Positions 9,208 to 19,490 are shown, counted from the stretch's first letter. The stretch: 64,000 nt of DNA from Limnohabitans sp. MMS-10A-192 (GCF_003063335.1 NZ_NERX01000008.1:62001-126000), one strand, 5' to 3'. Made by a program: numbers and translations. The notes: generated by a model from the letters alone, not told the origin.

Positions 9208-10095
9208 ATGACAGATTTCATCGGCATTGTGACCGTACTATTTAACAGTGATGATGTGCTCCCTGATTTTTTTGAGAGCTTGGCTAAACAGAAAGATGTG
9301 AAATATCGACTTTACGTCATTGACAACAGCAAAACTGACAGCGGAAGCCGATTAAGTCAAGAATTGGCTGAAAAATATAAAATTGACGTGCAGATTGTTT
9401 TTAATAATGCCAATGTTGGAGTCGCTAAGGGTAATAACCAAGGTATTGAATCGGCTTTACGTGATGGTTGCAGTCACATTCTACTGTCCAATAATGACAT
9501 TGAATTTAAAAGCGAGACTTTGATATCTGAAATGATTTCAAAGATGGAAGAAGTTAATGCGAATGCATTGGTGCCCAAAATTTACTATCACTCGGATGCT
9601 GCAAGAATTTGGTGTGCAGGTGGATATATCAATAAACTTGCAGTGAAATCACCTCATTATGGGGATGGTGAAATTGATGTTGGGCAGTATGATAAAAGTG
9701 ATTTTGTGGAGTATGCGCCAACATGCTTTATGCTGATATCAAAAAAAATTTTCGAAGCAGTTGGTGTGATGGATGAAAAATATTTCGTATATTATGACGA
9801 TACGGATTTTATATTGAGATTTAATGAGCGTAAAAACAAACTCTACTATTGGTCTGGCGGCGAGGTGTGGCACAAAGTAAGTTATTCCACAGGCGGGTCT
9901 GATGGTGAGTTTTCATTGTTTTATACATTCAGAAACCGAATATACTTTGTTCGAAAGAATTATCAGATTTTCGCATCGATTTTATCAGTTGCTTATATTT
10001 TTTGTTCTGCAGTGGTGAAATTTGCTAAATATGATGATAAAAAACGAAAAGCAATAATGAATGGATTGAAGGCTGGTTTTGCCATTGAAATTTGA
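9208..10095 (+). CDS. Glycosyltransferase family 2
   Basis: A 295-residue GT-A fold transferase. The N-terminus IGIVTVLFNSDDVLPDFFES is typical of rhamnosyltransferase-like GT2 enzymes, followed by YVIDNSKTDS, the NNANVGVAKGNNQGIE segment, and the metal-binding-like LLSNNDIEF. A later acidic motif FVYYDDTDFILRF marks the acceptor side. It is likely to add one sugar to the lipid-linked unit at the cytoplasmic face. Base composition falls sharply here: the gene is AT-rich compared with wzx and gmd, as are the next three genes, suggesting a transferred cassette. Its stop codon overlaps the next start as tgatg. Confidence 0.9.
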   Translation: MTDFIGIVTVLFNSDDVLPDFFESLAKQKDVKYRLYVIDNSKTDSGSRLSQELAEKYKIDVQIVFNNANVGVAKGNNQGIESALRDGCSHILLSNNDIEFKSETLISEMISKMEEVNANALVPKIYYHSDAARIWCAGGYINKLAVKSPHYGDGEIDVGQYDKSDFVEYAPTCFMLISKKIFEAVGVMDEKYFVYYDDTDFILRFNERKNKLYYWSGGEVWHKVSYSTGGSDGEFSLFYTFRNRIYFVRKNYQIFASILSVAYIFCSAVVKFAKYDDKKRKAIMNGLKAGFAIEI

Positions 10096-11327
10096 TGCAG
10101 GCAAGAACCATCAGTAGCGCGTACATAAGGATGATGTTGCTGGCTGCCCCAGCAACATCATTTTTGGTTTTTCCAGCCATACAAGGTACAACGCCTGCTT
10201 ATATTTTGTGCTTTTCATCAATGCTAATGGTTCCTGTATTGATGGAGTCTGAGAAGTTTGTTTTGTGGTTAAGGCTTTTACTGGTTTCTTTGTTTGTTTG
10301 GTGCATTTTTTTTGTATTCTCGCAATTGGGAAATCTTGTAGAGCACGAATCAAATTTACTGTCGGCTGATATTATTTTAGTGGACCCATTAGATACCAGG
10401 GTGGTGCTTCGAGGAAGTTTGTTCACTCAATCACTTTATCTATTTGCTGTAGTTCTATTTGCATTGTTGATATATATAACAGAATGGAAGAGTCAAGAAA
10501 AAACATTAAGATGGGCCTCCCTGTTGATGGCTGGATATGGTTTGTATGAGTTTATTTACTTCTTTTTGTTTCATGAATCAGGGGATTTTATAAGCAACAG
10601 AATGTTTGGTTCTGACCTTGATGCTTCAGGAAGTATGACGCAGTCCATGGTAGTGGGCAGTCTCTGGATTATGCGGGTGAAAAGCCTGACTGGTGAGCCA
10701 TCGATGTATGCCTTGATGATGATGCCAGTTTGGTTCTATGCAAAAGCAGCAAAATGGCCACTGACAGAAAGATTGGTATTGGGGGTTTCCTTGTTGTTGA
10801 CATTTTCAACAACAGCACTATTAAGCTATATGGTCGGTTCTTGCGTTGCTATATGGCGGAAAGGTGTTCCATGGCGTAAAATTATTGTTGGGTTGATGGT
10901 GACGGGATTTATCTTTTTGATGAACGTTGAATTTTTCTTGGATTTGATTGATCAAGTAGTTTTGGCCAAAGCACTTGGTGAAAACTTATCAGGAGCTGAA
11001 CGTTCTGGGACGATGTTGGGTACATTTCAATATTGGCTGGATTTAAATTGGATTTCTCAATTATTTGGCGTGGGTTTTGGTTACGTCCGTTCTACTGACT
11101 TTATTTCAACGCTCATCGTGAATTGTGGTTTGGTGGGTTTATTTGGATTTATGTGGATCTTTTTGAAGCCATTTTCGATGTTAAGTGATGAGGACATTGA
11201 CATTGGTTTGAAACAATGCCTTCTGTCAACTATGCTGGCTATGTTGATTGCCGTTTCTGAATTTTCTTATTTGATTCCCTGGCTTTTCCTGGTGCTAAGC
11301 ATAAAAAGAATTAAGGGCGAATTTTGA
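10095..11327 (+). CDS. wzy: Polysaccharide polymerase (Wzy-like)
   Basis: A 410-residue integral membrane protein with about ten hydrophobic helices and one larger loop near the middle (about residues 165-205), the layout of O-antigen polymerases. I assign it from topology and position: it lies between glycosyltransferases downstream of a flippase, and no other polymerase candidate exists in the locus. ATG 10095 overlaps the upstream stop (tgatg). It is AT-rich like its neighbours. Sequence identity of Wzy proteins is too low for a firm call by eye, and the linkage formed cannot be predicted. Confidence 0.7.
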   Translation: MQARTISSAYIRMMLLAAPATSFLVFPAIQGTTPAYILCFSSMLMVPVLMESEKFVLWLRLLLVSLFVWCIFFVFSQLGNLVEHESNLLSADIILVDPLDTRVVLRGSLFTQSLYLFAVVLFALLIYITEWKSQEKTLRWASLLMAGYGLYEFIYFFLFHESGDFISNRMFGSDLDASGSMTQSMVVGSLWIMRVKSLTGEPSMYALMMMPVWFYAKAAKWPLTERLVLGVSLLLTFSTTALLSYMVGSCVAIWRKGVPWRKIIVGLMVTGFIFLMNVEFFLDLIDQVVLAKALGENLSGAERSGTMLGTFQYWLDLNWISQLFGVGFGYVRSTDFISTLIVNCGLVGLFGFMWIFLKPFSMLSDEDIDIGLKQCLLSTMLAMLIAVSEFSYLIPWLFLVLSIKRIKGEF

Positions 11328-12388
11328 TGCAGAAAATCTATATCAATGGCAAGTATTTGTCCGTGCGAATGACGGGGGTTCAGCGTGTCGCACACGAAAT
11401 GGTGCCGCGAGTCAAAGCAATACTGTCAAAAAATGGAATTGAATGTGAGATTTTGGAAATACCACAATGGTTACGCTTCAAAAGATTTCAATCATTTTGG
11501 GGCACACTGTGGGAGCAAGTGGTATTGCCCTTAGCGACTGCACGGGGGATTTTGATTAATTTTTGTAATGCAGCGCCAGTTTTAACACCTCGAAAGCAAA
11601 TAGTTGTAATGTACGACGCGGCAGTTTTTGATATGCCCAATAACTATTCATTCGCTTATCGCGTTTGGACTAAATTCATGGCTTATGCAGTTGCATTGCG
11701 TAAGGATATGATGTTTACATCGTCGGAATTCTCTATATCAAGGATTTCAGGCGCCTTGAAAATTGATCGGAATAGAATTCGTTTAATGAGAGCGAGTGGA
11801 AAACATATCTTCAAGGTGATGAGGGATGATAAAGTTTTCTCAAAGTTGAATATTCAACCCAAAAAATATGTATTGGCCGTAGGTAGTTTACAGCCGGGTA
11901 AAAACTTTCATAATTTGTTAAAGGCGATGGAGTATGTGGATTCAGACACATACTTGGTCATCGCTGGTGGTAAAGATGGACTTGTCTTCGCTTCTGGTAT
12001 TGAATTGAGTGGCAATCGGTATGTTCACGCTGGTTATGTAACGGATGAAGAGCTGGCTGCACTTTATCAAGGTGCATTGTGTTTCATTCAACCTTCTGTG
12101 TATGAGGGTTTTGGTTTGCCTGCAGCAGAAGCCATGGCATTGGGTACGCCTATTGTGTCTTCAAATGCAGCATCGTTACCCGAGGTATGCGGATCTGCTG
12201 CAGTCTATTTTGATCCCCTTGACCCTAAAGCGATAGCTGAAGCTATAAATCTTGTTATTAAGAATGAAAATCTAAGAAAAGAGTTGATTGAACAATCGGT
12301 TGTTCAAACTGAATATTTTGACTGGGATCTGGCTGCGGCTGAATTTGTTGAGTTGCTCATGAGAGAAATGGATGCCAAGAATGCGTGA
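11327..12388 (+). CDS. Glycosyltransferase family 4
   Basis: A GT-B transferase of 353 residues. The N-terminal domain has YINGKYLSVRMTGVQRVAHE, common in mannosyltransferases that extend O-antigens. The C-terminal domain has the donor-site motifs AVGSLQPGKNFHNLLKAM and the E-x7-E motif in YEGFGLPAAEAMALGTPIV. It probably uses GDP-mannose or a GDP-deoxyhexose, given manC, gmd and rmd in the locus; this is inference. Start and upstream stop overlap as tgatg. It is AT-rich. Confidence 0.9.
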   Translation: MQKIYINGKYLSVRMTGVQRVAHEMVPRVKAILSKNGIECEILEIPQWLRFKRFQSFWGTLWEQVVLPLATARGILINFCNAAPVLTPRKQIVVMYDAAVFDMPNNYSFAYRVWTKFMAYAVALRKDMMFTSSEFSISRISGALKIDRNRIRLMRASGKHIFKVMRDDKVFSKLNIQPKKYVLAVGSLQPGKNFHNLLKAMEYVDSDTYLVIAGGKDGLVFASGIELSGNRYVHAGYVTDEELAALYQGALCFIQPSVYEGFGLPAAEAMALGTPIVSSNAASLPEVCGSAAVYFDPLDPKAIAEAINLVIKNENLRKELIEQSVVQTEYFDWDLAAAEFVELLMREMDAKNA

Positions 12389-13523
12389 TTTAAAAATTGC
12401 GGTGATTCACGACTGGCTGACTGTCAATGCAGGTGCAGAAAAGGTACTGCAAGAAATACTGAATGTCTTCCCTCGGGCTGATATATTTACCGTGTATTTT
12501 GATCCTGATTTCGTCAAGAGCCAGGACTTTTTAAAAGATAGAAAAATTACACAGACGTTTGTTGGCAGGCTTCCTTTTGTAAAACAAAAATATAGAAATT
12601 ATTTGCCATTCATGCCGATTGCTATAGAGCAGTTGGATGTGTCTGGCTACGATTTGGTCTTGTCAAGTTCACATGCTGTTGCCAAAGGTGTGCTGACAGG
12701 GCCAGATCAATTGCATATAAGCTATATATATTCACCAATAAGATATGCGTGGGATTTACAGCATCAATACCTTAAAGAATCCGGCTTGACCACTGGATTG
12801 AAAGGATGGATTGCTAAGTGGATTTTACATAAAATTAGGATTTGGGATTATAGAACGGCAGCAGGTGTAGATCACATGATCGCTGATTCTAAATTTATTT
12901 CAAAAAGAATTAAAAAAGTATATGGTCGTGAATCGGTTGTTATATATCCGCCGGTCGACGTTGTAGGATTTGGGTTGGTTGAGAATAAGCATGATTATTA
13001 TCTGACTGCTTCTCGTATGGTGCCATACAAACGCATGGATTTAATTGTTGAAGCATTTGCAAAAATGCCCGATAAAAAATTGGTTGTGATTGGTGATGGT
13101 CCCGAAATGGATAAGATTAAAAGCTTTGCAACATCCAATGTCCAAATACTAGGTTATCAATCTTTTGAGGTTTTGCGTACGCACATGCAAAATGCCAAAG
13201 CGTTTATTTTTGCGGCTGAAGAAGACTTTGGGATAACCCCGCTAGAAGCGCAGGCCTGCGGTACACCCGTCATTGCTTATGGTAAAGGCGGTGCTTTAGA
13301 GACAGTTGTCGATTGCAGTGACACTAACAAGGCTACTGGCATTTGGTTTAAGGAGCAAACGGTGGATTCATTGATTTCTGCTGTTGATAAATTTGAAAAT
13401 TTATCCGTGCCAATCTCGCCACGTGTGTGCCGGGCACATTCTGAGACTTTCGGTGTCAACAGGTTCAGATCTGAAATATTGAGTTTCGTAACACGGAAAT
13501 TTGATGAGTTTAAAAATAATTGA
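12372..13523 (+). CDS. Glycosyltransferase family 4
   Basis: A GT-B transferase of 383 residues beginning MPRMRDLKIAVIHDWLTVNAGAE, the phrase seen in WbaZ-like mannosyltransferases. Further motifs are YSPIRYAWDL, a YPPVD linker, ASRMVPYKRMDLIVEAF and EEDFGITPLEAQACGTPVIA with the E-x7-E donor-site pair. It overlaps the end of the previous gene by 17 bp (8 bp if the second ATG at 12381 is used). It is the last gene of the AT-rich block; composition returns to GC-rich at gmd. Confidence 0.9.
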   Translation: MPRMRDLKIAVIHDWLTVNAGAEKVLQEILNVFPRADIFTVYFDPDFVKSQDFLKDRKITQTFVGRLPFVKQKYRNYLPFMPIAIEQLDVSGYDLVLSSSHAVAKGVLTGPDQLHISYIYSPIRYAWDLQHQYLKESGLTTGLKGWIAKWILHKIRIWDYRTAAGVDHMIADSKFISKRIKKVYGRESVVIYPPVDVVGFGLVENKHDYYLTASRMVPYKRMDLIVEAFAKMPDKKLVVIGDGPEMDKIKSFATSNVQILGYQSFEVLRTHMQNAKAFIFAAEEDFGITPLEAQACGTPVIAYGKGGALETVVDCSDTNKATGIWFKEQTVDSLISAVDKFENLSVPISPRVCRAHSETFGVNRFRSEILSFVTRKFDEFKNN

Positions 13524-13541
13524 CTTGAATTTAATTTGTGA

Positions 13542-14597
<1,056 letters not shown>

Positions 14598-14614
14598 ATG
14601 AATAGACTGGCTGG

Positions 14615-15472
14615 ATGAAAATACTTCTGACAGGTGCGGCCGGTTTTACCGGCCGTTTTTTTAAGTCTGCGGCCGAGGCTGCAGGACATCACGTGCTGCC
14701 CTTGCTGGCAGATTTGACGGACAAAGCGGCCGTGGCGTCGGAAGTGATGCAAGTACAACCCGATGCGGTTGTGCATTTGGCTGCCATCAGCTTTGTCGGG
14801 CATGCGGACGATACGGCGTTCTACGGTGTCAATGTGGTGGGCACCATGAATTTGTTGGCTGCTTTAGCGGCCTTGCCTGTTAAACCGTCCAAAGTTTTGT
14901 TGGCCAGCAGTGCCAATGTTTATGGCAATTGCGATGCGTCACCTATCACTGAGGATCAGTCTGCGTCGCCGGTGAACCATTACGCGATGAGCAAACTGGC
15001 CATGGAACACATGGCCCGCACATACCTTGATCGCTTGCCGATTGTCATCACTCGACCGTTCAACTACACAGGGCCTGGTCAAGCCTCCAATTTCTTGATT
15101 CCCAAGCTCGTGAGTCATTTCGCCCAACGTGCGCCCACCATTGAGTTGGGTAACTTGCATGTGGAGCGTGAGTTCAACGATGTGCGCATGGTGTGTGATG
15201 CGTATTTGGCTTTATTAGACAAAGGCTTGGCTGGCGAAATTTACAACGTGTGCTCTGGTCAGCCCCATACCCTGCAACAGGTGATCGGTATGTTGACCGA
15301 GATCACGGGGCATCATTTGGATGTGCAAGTGAACCCCGCTTTTGTCAGGGTGAATGAGGTGCACCGCTTGTGCGGAAGTGCACATAAATTGATGGCGTGT
15401 ACAGAGCAATTGCTGCCATACACCTTGCAAGAAACTTTGGAGTGGATGTTGACTGATGGACAGCAGCTTTAA
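14615..15472 (+). CDS. rmd: GDP-4-keto-6-deoxymannose reductase (Rmd-like)
   Basis: A short-chain dehydrogenase of 285 residues with GAAGFTGRFF at the N-terminus, the strand ASSANVYGN, the catalytic YAMSK and TRPFNYTGPGQ. Paired with gmd, the expected product is GDP-D-rhamnose (reduction at C4). The related fcl enzyme, which also epimerises and makes GDP-fucose, is longer and has a different N-terminus. The assignment to Rmd rests on the pairing and length rather than on a diagnostic residue. The gene sits 17 bp after gmd. Confidence 0.85.
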   Translation: MKILLTGAAGFTGRFFKSAAEAAGHHVLPLLADLTDKAAVASEVMQVQPDAVVHLAAISFVGHADDTAFYGVNVVGTMNLLAALAALPVKPSKVLLASSANVYGNCDASPITEDQSASPVNHYAMSKLAMEHMARTYLDRLPIVITRPFNYTGPGQASNFLIPKLVSHFAQRAPTIELGNLHVEREFNDVRMVCDAYLALLDKGLAGEIYNVCSGQPHTLQQVIGMLTEITGHHLDVQVNPAFVRVNEVHRLCGSAHKLMACTEQLLPYTLQETLEWMLTDGQQL

Positions 15473-15494
15473 AAATTAATCTTTAAATCGTATT

Positions 15495-15689
15495 ATGAAC
15501 AATACAAATTTATGGCGTATCGCCTGTGTATGGTTGCTGTTAACGCCCAGCGCTTATGCTTATGTGGACCCAGGCAGCGGCATGTTGCTTTGGCAAGGTC
15601 TTGTCGCTCTCATTGGCGCAGTCTTGATTTTCTTTCGCAATCCGATCCAGGTGATCAAATCCTGGATTGCCCGGATTCGCGGTAAATGA
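15495..15689 (+). CDS. Small exported/membrane protein, 64 aa
   Basis: A 64-residue protein with a signal-like N-terminus (IACVWLLLTPSAYA), the short motif YVDPGSGMLLWQ, a single membrane helix (LVALIGAVLIFF) and a basic tail. Tiny proteins with the YVDPGSG phrase occur beside polysaccharide genes in other Gram-negative bacteria, but I know no function for them. Its stop overlaps the ATG of the methyltransferase (atga), so the two are translationally coupled. It may be a membrane partner for the next two proteins. Confidence 0.75.
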   Translation: MNNTNLWRIACVWLLLTPSAYAYVDPGSGMLLWQGLVALIGAVLIFFRNPIQVIKSWIARIRGK

Positions 15690-16996
15690 GGGACCCGCAG
15701 GCCAGCCTGGTCTTTGGGGCAGACCAGGTTGTTCGCCATCTGCGCGAAGCATTGCCTGCACAGCATCCGTTGCACACTGCACAGGCTCGGCAGTGGGCCG
15801 ACAATGGTTTGTTGATCCCCTTTGACTGGCTGGATACACACCGGCTGATCTCCCCCAAAATCCCTTTTGTTTCGTCGCCCGAGGAATGGTGCGATGCTCA
15901 GTTGCTGGACGCCGCAGGTCTGACATTGGACTTGCTTGAGAGTGCCAATGCAGCAGGCACAGACTTGAAGGACGCCAGTGCATGGAATGTGATCTTTGAG
16001 GGTTGCGCGCCCGTGTTTTGTGACCTGACTTCTTTGGAGCCGATGCAGTCACACGCCTGGTGGGCCGCTGGCCAATTTGTTCGCCATTTCATTTCCCCTT
16101 TGTGGTTGTCGAGGGCGACGGGTTTGCAGTCGCGTGATGTGTTCCGCATGAACCGCGATGGGGCCATGCCCGAACTGGTGCGTGAGACATTGGGTTGGCG
16201 GCGGTTTTTGTGGCGCTGCTGGCCCCTGGTGGCAGAAGCCAAAGCCCAAACCGCATCGGGTTCGCTAAGCGTGGTCACACCACAAACAGCACGCTACCGG
16301 CAGCAGCTGGTGGCATCACTGCGCTGGATGCTCAATGGCGTGAAGCCGAGAGCTGTTCGCAACACGGTGTGGGGTCAATACACAGAGCAGCGAGGCCATT
16401 ACACATCACTTGCATTGCAGGCCAAGCGTGAACAAGTGGCGCAGTGGTTGACGAAGTTGCAGCCAGCATGGACTTTGGATTTGGGTTGCAACAGCGGAGA
16501 GTTTTCTCAGCTGGCATTGGGCGCAGGCTCCCAGGTGATTGCGCTAGACGGTGATCACGATGCCGTTCAGGCCATGTATTTGCATCACGCAGGTCAACGC
16601 AAGCTGTACCCGGTCTTGGCTTCTTTGGACGATATCCACTCAGGTCGTGGATGGGCGGGTGTTGAACACACCGGTTTGGCCAAACGTCTTACTGGATGCG
16701 CAGATGTGGTGTTGATGCTGGCATTGATTCATCACTTGAGCATAGCTGGGGCGGTGCATCTGGAGCAGGTGGCCCATTTTGCTGCGGCTTGCACACGCCG
16801 CTGGTTGGTGGTGGAGTGGCTGGAGCCGTCAGACCCACAAGTGCAACAGTTGTGCGCCCAGCGCAGACGCGACGTCAGTGAGTTTGCGGTGGACAGTCAA
16901 AGGCAGGCGTTCATCAAAGCTGGATTTGTGCTGCGTCAAGAGGTGACCTTGCCCGAGGGGCATCGGCATTTGGCCTTGTTGGAAAAGACCGTATGA
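15686..16996 (+). CDS. SAM-dependent methyltransferase
   Basis: A 436-residue protein with two parts. The N-terminal half (about 1-240) has kinase-like or NoeA-like features, including GTDLKDASAWNVIFEGCAPVF, a phrase common in proteins annotated as nodulation protein NoeA or class I methyltransferase. The C-terminal half has the Rossmann methyltransferase motif I, TLDLGCNSGEFSQLAL (from about 263), then VIALDGDHDAV and an LALIHHL segment. It probably methylates a sugar or another part of the polysaccharide; the substrate is unknown. It is coupled by 4-bp overlaps on both sides with the small membrane protein and the sulfatase-fold protein. Confidence 0.82.
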   Translation: MRDPQASLVFGADQVVRHLREALPAQHPLHTAQARQWADNGLLIPFDWLDTHRLISPKIPFVSSPEEWCDAQLLDAAGLTLDLLESANAAGTDLKDASAWNVIFEGCAPVFCDLTSLEPMQSHAWWAAGQFVRHFISPLWLSRATGLQSRDVFRMNRDGAMPELVRETLGWRRFLWRCWPLVAEAKAQTASGSLSVVTPQTARYRQQLVASLRWMLNGVKPRAVRNTVWGQYTEQRGHYTSLALQAKREQVAQWLTKLQPAWTLDLGCNSGEFSQLALGAGSQVIALDGDHDAVQAMYLHHAGQRKLYPVLASLDDIHSGRGWAGVEHTGLAKRLTGCADVVLMLALIHHLSIAGAVHLEQVAHFAAACTRRWLVVEWLEPSDPQVQQLCAQRRRDVSEFAVDSQRQAFIKAGFVLRQEVTLPEGHRHLALLEKTV

Positions 16997-18342
16997 AATC
17001 CGCAGACCGTGAATTGATTTTGGATGTGATGGCAGGCAGTGCGGCAGTGCTGGCATTTGTGGCGTTTATCGTATTGACACAGCTTTATCATGGACATCAT
17101 GGTTTGCAGGTGGAAACAGTTGGGCCGACACTTTATTTGTTGATCTCATGGTTGGTAATGGCCTATCTGCGATGGATAGGCAGTAGAAAGATTTGGCGGG
17201 CAGCTCAGGTATGGATGTGGGTTAGTTTGATTGTCGGTCTGGCCGTTAGATATAGCGGACTTCTTATGCATCTGAAGGGGCTTGCAATCACAGCGGTTTG
17301 GTCGGGTTTACTATTTTCATTTGGTCTATGGGCTAGTTTTAAATCATCTCCGAGTATTTGGTCGGGCTTGCGTCGCATCGTCGCTTTTTTACCAGCGCTG
17401 ATTGTGGTGTCTCCTGTAGTTGCGGGTTACTGGTTAGACGCTCCGATCGTCTGGTTATCAACCGATTCAATTCAGCAAAAGCACAGGACAGCAACCATTG
17501 TCTTGTTGCTGGATGAGATGAATTCCAAATCTGCTTTGGGCTTGCAAAATGTATTGGAAAAAGAGGGTTTAAGCGTTAACTTTAAGGCGGTTCAAGCGGT
17601 ACATGGGCTAACTGTTGAGGCAGTACCCGCAATATTCTCTAGGAAGAAATTTAGCGGTGCCAGCCCTTGTGGTTTAGATCGCATTTGCGCCGCAGATGTG
17701 GCGCTCGATTTTTCGCAGGTTTCCGTCGAACGCGATGATGTCGATGTCGTAGGGTTCTTCCATCCGTATTGCGCTATGCAGGGGTTGCGCTCTTGTCAGC
17801 GCATCACCATGACACATGATTTTTGGGATCTGGACCGGTGGAAATGTACCGCAAAGATATATCCAGGCATGACAAAAGAGCAGGGGTATAAGTCGTGCGA
17901 GGAGCGGCTTAATTCGTCCACTGTCGAATTGCGAGAAAAAGTAAATGCTGCCATGCTTGATGCGCCTGCGCTTAAGTCGGGTGGGGTTCTATACGCGCAC
18001 TTGCCCTTGCCGCATCCGCCTTCAGAAGGTACGGGCACATTGCAAGACCAATATTTGCGAAATGTGCAGAAAGCAGAGGCGTTGCTGGGCCAACTGATCG
18101 CAAAATTGCGAGAGAACAACATAGAGCCACGGTTTTTAATTTATTCGGATCACCCCCTTAGACAGGCACTATGGTGCTCCACTTCATCTGTATATTTTGA
18201 TGTGCCTTGCGTGGTCAAACCAGATTTGGTGGATGACCATGTACCTTTGATCGTCGCAGCACGATCTGATTTGCCGTCAATCGCGCATGTGCAGTCCAAC
18301 CAGCAAGTGTTCGATGTGTTGCGCGAATGGCTAAACCATTGA
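16993..18342 (+). CDS. Sulfatase-fold membrane protein
   Basis: A 449-residue protein with about five N-terminal membrane helices (to about residue 148) and a C-terminal soluble domain, probably periplasmic. The soluble part has a divergent alkaline-phosphatase/sulfatase pattern: a metal-site-like VLLLDEMN (about 170-177), AHLPLPHPPS and YSDHPLR, matching the usual DE, HxxxPHxP and DH positions. A nucleophile Thr/Ser/Cys is not obvious; the serines after DEMN are candidates. It could be a phosphoglycerol or phosphoethanolamine transferase decorating the polysaccharide, but the exact activity is not readable. It overlaps the methyltransferase gene by 4 bp and is the last intact gene of the locus. 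Confidence 0.7.
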   Translation: MKSADRELILDVMAGSAAVLAFVAFIVLTQLYHGHHGLQVETVGPTLYLLISWLVMAYLRWIGSRKIWRAAQVWMWVSLIVGLAVRYSGLLMHLKGLAITAVWSGLLFSFGLWASFKSSPSIWSGLRRIVAFLPALIVVSPVVAGYWLDAPIVWLSTDSIQQKHRTATIVLLLDEMNSKSALGLQNVLEKEGLSVNFKAVQAVHGLTVEAVPAIFSRKKFSGASPCGLDRICAADVALDFSQVSVERDDVDVVGFFHPYCAMQGLRSCQRITMTHDFWDLDRWKCTAKIYPGMTKEQGYKSCEERLNSSTVELREKVNAAMLDAPALKSGGVLYAHLPLPHPPSEGTGTLQDQYLRNVQKAEALLGQLIAKLRENNIEPRFLIYSDHPLRQALWCSTSSVYFDVPCVVKPDLVDDHVPLIVAARSDLPSIAHVQSNQQVFDVLREWLNH

Positions 18343-18385
18343 TCTTTACAGGCATTCTCTCGCCATTGCATTAATTGAATTTATC

Positions 18386-19182
18386 ATGCAAGTCACTCCT
18401 TCGAGTGTAAAAGCCTATGACATCCGCGGCGTTGTGCCCGCTACCTTGAACGAGCAAGTCGCCGTGGGACTGGACAAGGCCTTTGGCACGGTGGAGCTGG
18501 CCGAGGGGCAAAACACGACGGCCGTTTGAGCGGCCCGGCCTTGTCGGCAGCGCTGATACGCGGTCTGGTGGCTGCAGGTGTGCAGGTGATCGACATCGGC
18601 ATGACGATTACGCCCATGTTGTATGGGCGGCCAACACCGCTTGCCAAAGCGGCATCCAGGTGATCGGCAGCCACAACCCCAAGGACTACAACGGCTTCAA
18701 GATGGTCCTGGCCGATCGCGCCACTTATGGCGATGAGATCCAGGCCCTGCGTCAGATGATGATGGAAACCGAGACGTGGCAACTCAAGGCCGGTGGCGGC
18801 ATGTCGCATGTCGCATGTTGACGTGCTGGCCGATTACACCCAACGCATCTTGGGCGACATCCGCTTGGCGCGCCCCATGAAGATCGTGGTGGATTCGGGC
18901 AACGGCATCGCCGGTGCCTCGGCCCCCGGCATCTTCCGTGCCCTGGGTTGCGAGGTGATCGAGCTGTTCAGTGAAGTCGATGGTGAGTTCCCCAACCACC
19001 ACCCCGACCCGAGCAAGCCCGAAAACCTGCAAGACCTGATGCAGGCCCTGAGCCTGGCGCTGGACTTGATCGACATGCCGCACATCCGCAAGCAACTCAA
19101 AGACCTGGTTCCCGGCTACCAGGCCGAGGGCGATGTGGTCGACTGGGTTTGGATGGAAAACGAGAGACTGGCCACGATGTAA
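18386..19182 (+). pseudogene. manB: Phosphomannomutase/phosphoglucomutase remnant
   Basis: Pieces of a ManB/AlgC-type phosphohexomutase appear in order but in different frames. VKAYDIRGVVPATL starts at 18386 and stops at 18529. GPALSAALIRGLVAAG follows in another frame. GSHNPKDYNGFKMVLADRA holds the position of the catalytic phosphoserine loop, and VVDSGNGIAGASAPGIFRAL comes later. A 7-bp duplication (atgtcgc at 18802 and 18809) causes one of the frameshifts. After PENLQDLMQAL, at about 19048, the mutase sequence stops before its DGDGDR metal-binding motif. About 43 unrelated residues follow (DMPHIRKQLKDLVPGYQAEG...), perhaps the tail of a CapD-type dehydratase. The gene cannot make an active enzyme, so manC must depend on a mutase from elsewhere. 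Confidence 0.9.
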
Positions 19183-19208
19183 CGCGCCAGTCAACAGCGA
19201 ACAACACA

Positions 19209-19230
19209 GAAGGAGCCTGCGGGCTCCTTC
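19209..19230 (+). terminator. Terminator-like hairpin after the manB remnant
   Basis: gaaggagcc-tgcg-ggctccttc is a perfect 9-bp stem with a 4-nt loop. The T-rich tract after it is weak. It could end transcription of the polysaccharide locus. Confidence 0.65.
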
Positions 19231-19242
19231 GTCGTTTCTGCG

Positions 19243-19427
19243 CCCCATACCGTCATCGCGAGGAGCTTGCCCCCAACCCCGTCATCGCGAGGAGCTTGCG
19301 ACGCGGCGATCCAGGCCCCCTTTGTCATACCGGACTTGATCCGGTATCCATGCTTTGCAGATGGACCCCGGGTCTTCGCCCGGGGTGACATTTGGGGTGA
19401 CATTTGGGGTGACATTGGAAGGTCAGG
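19243..19427. repeat. Composite palindromic repeat cassette, copy 1
   Basis: In order: two REP-like halves (gtcatcgcgaggagcttg), the palindrome gtcataccggacttgatccg, then ccccgggtcttcgcccgggg. A 12-bp tandem repeat (ggggtgacattt, three copies from 19382) closes the cassette. The gap 19183-19478 otherwise holds only the hairpin at 19209 and the promoter-like region before the HTH gene. Confidence 0.9.
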
Positions 19428-19449
19428 ATGACCGGTGAATCGTTTCTTA

Positions 19450-19479
19450 TTATTGACAAAAAGAATATATTGTAAATAA
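19450..19479. promoter_or_regulatory. Promoter with inverted repeat before the HTH gene
   Basis: The arms ttattgaca (19450-19458) and tgtaaataa (19471-19479) are inverted with one mismatch and a 12-bp spacer. The left arm contains a consensus -35 box TTGACA (19453-19458), and a -10-like ATAATG starts 17 bp later. The layout suits autorepression by the HTH protein encoded next. Confidence 0.55.
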
Positions 19480-19490
19480 TGAGAATCACT

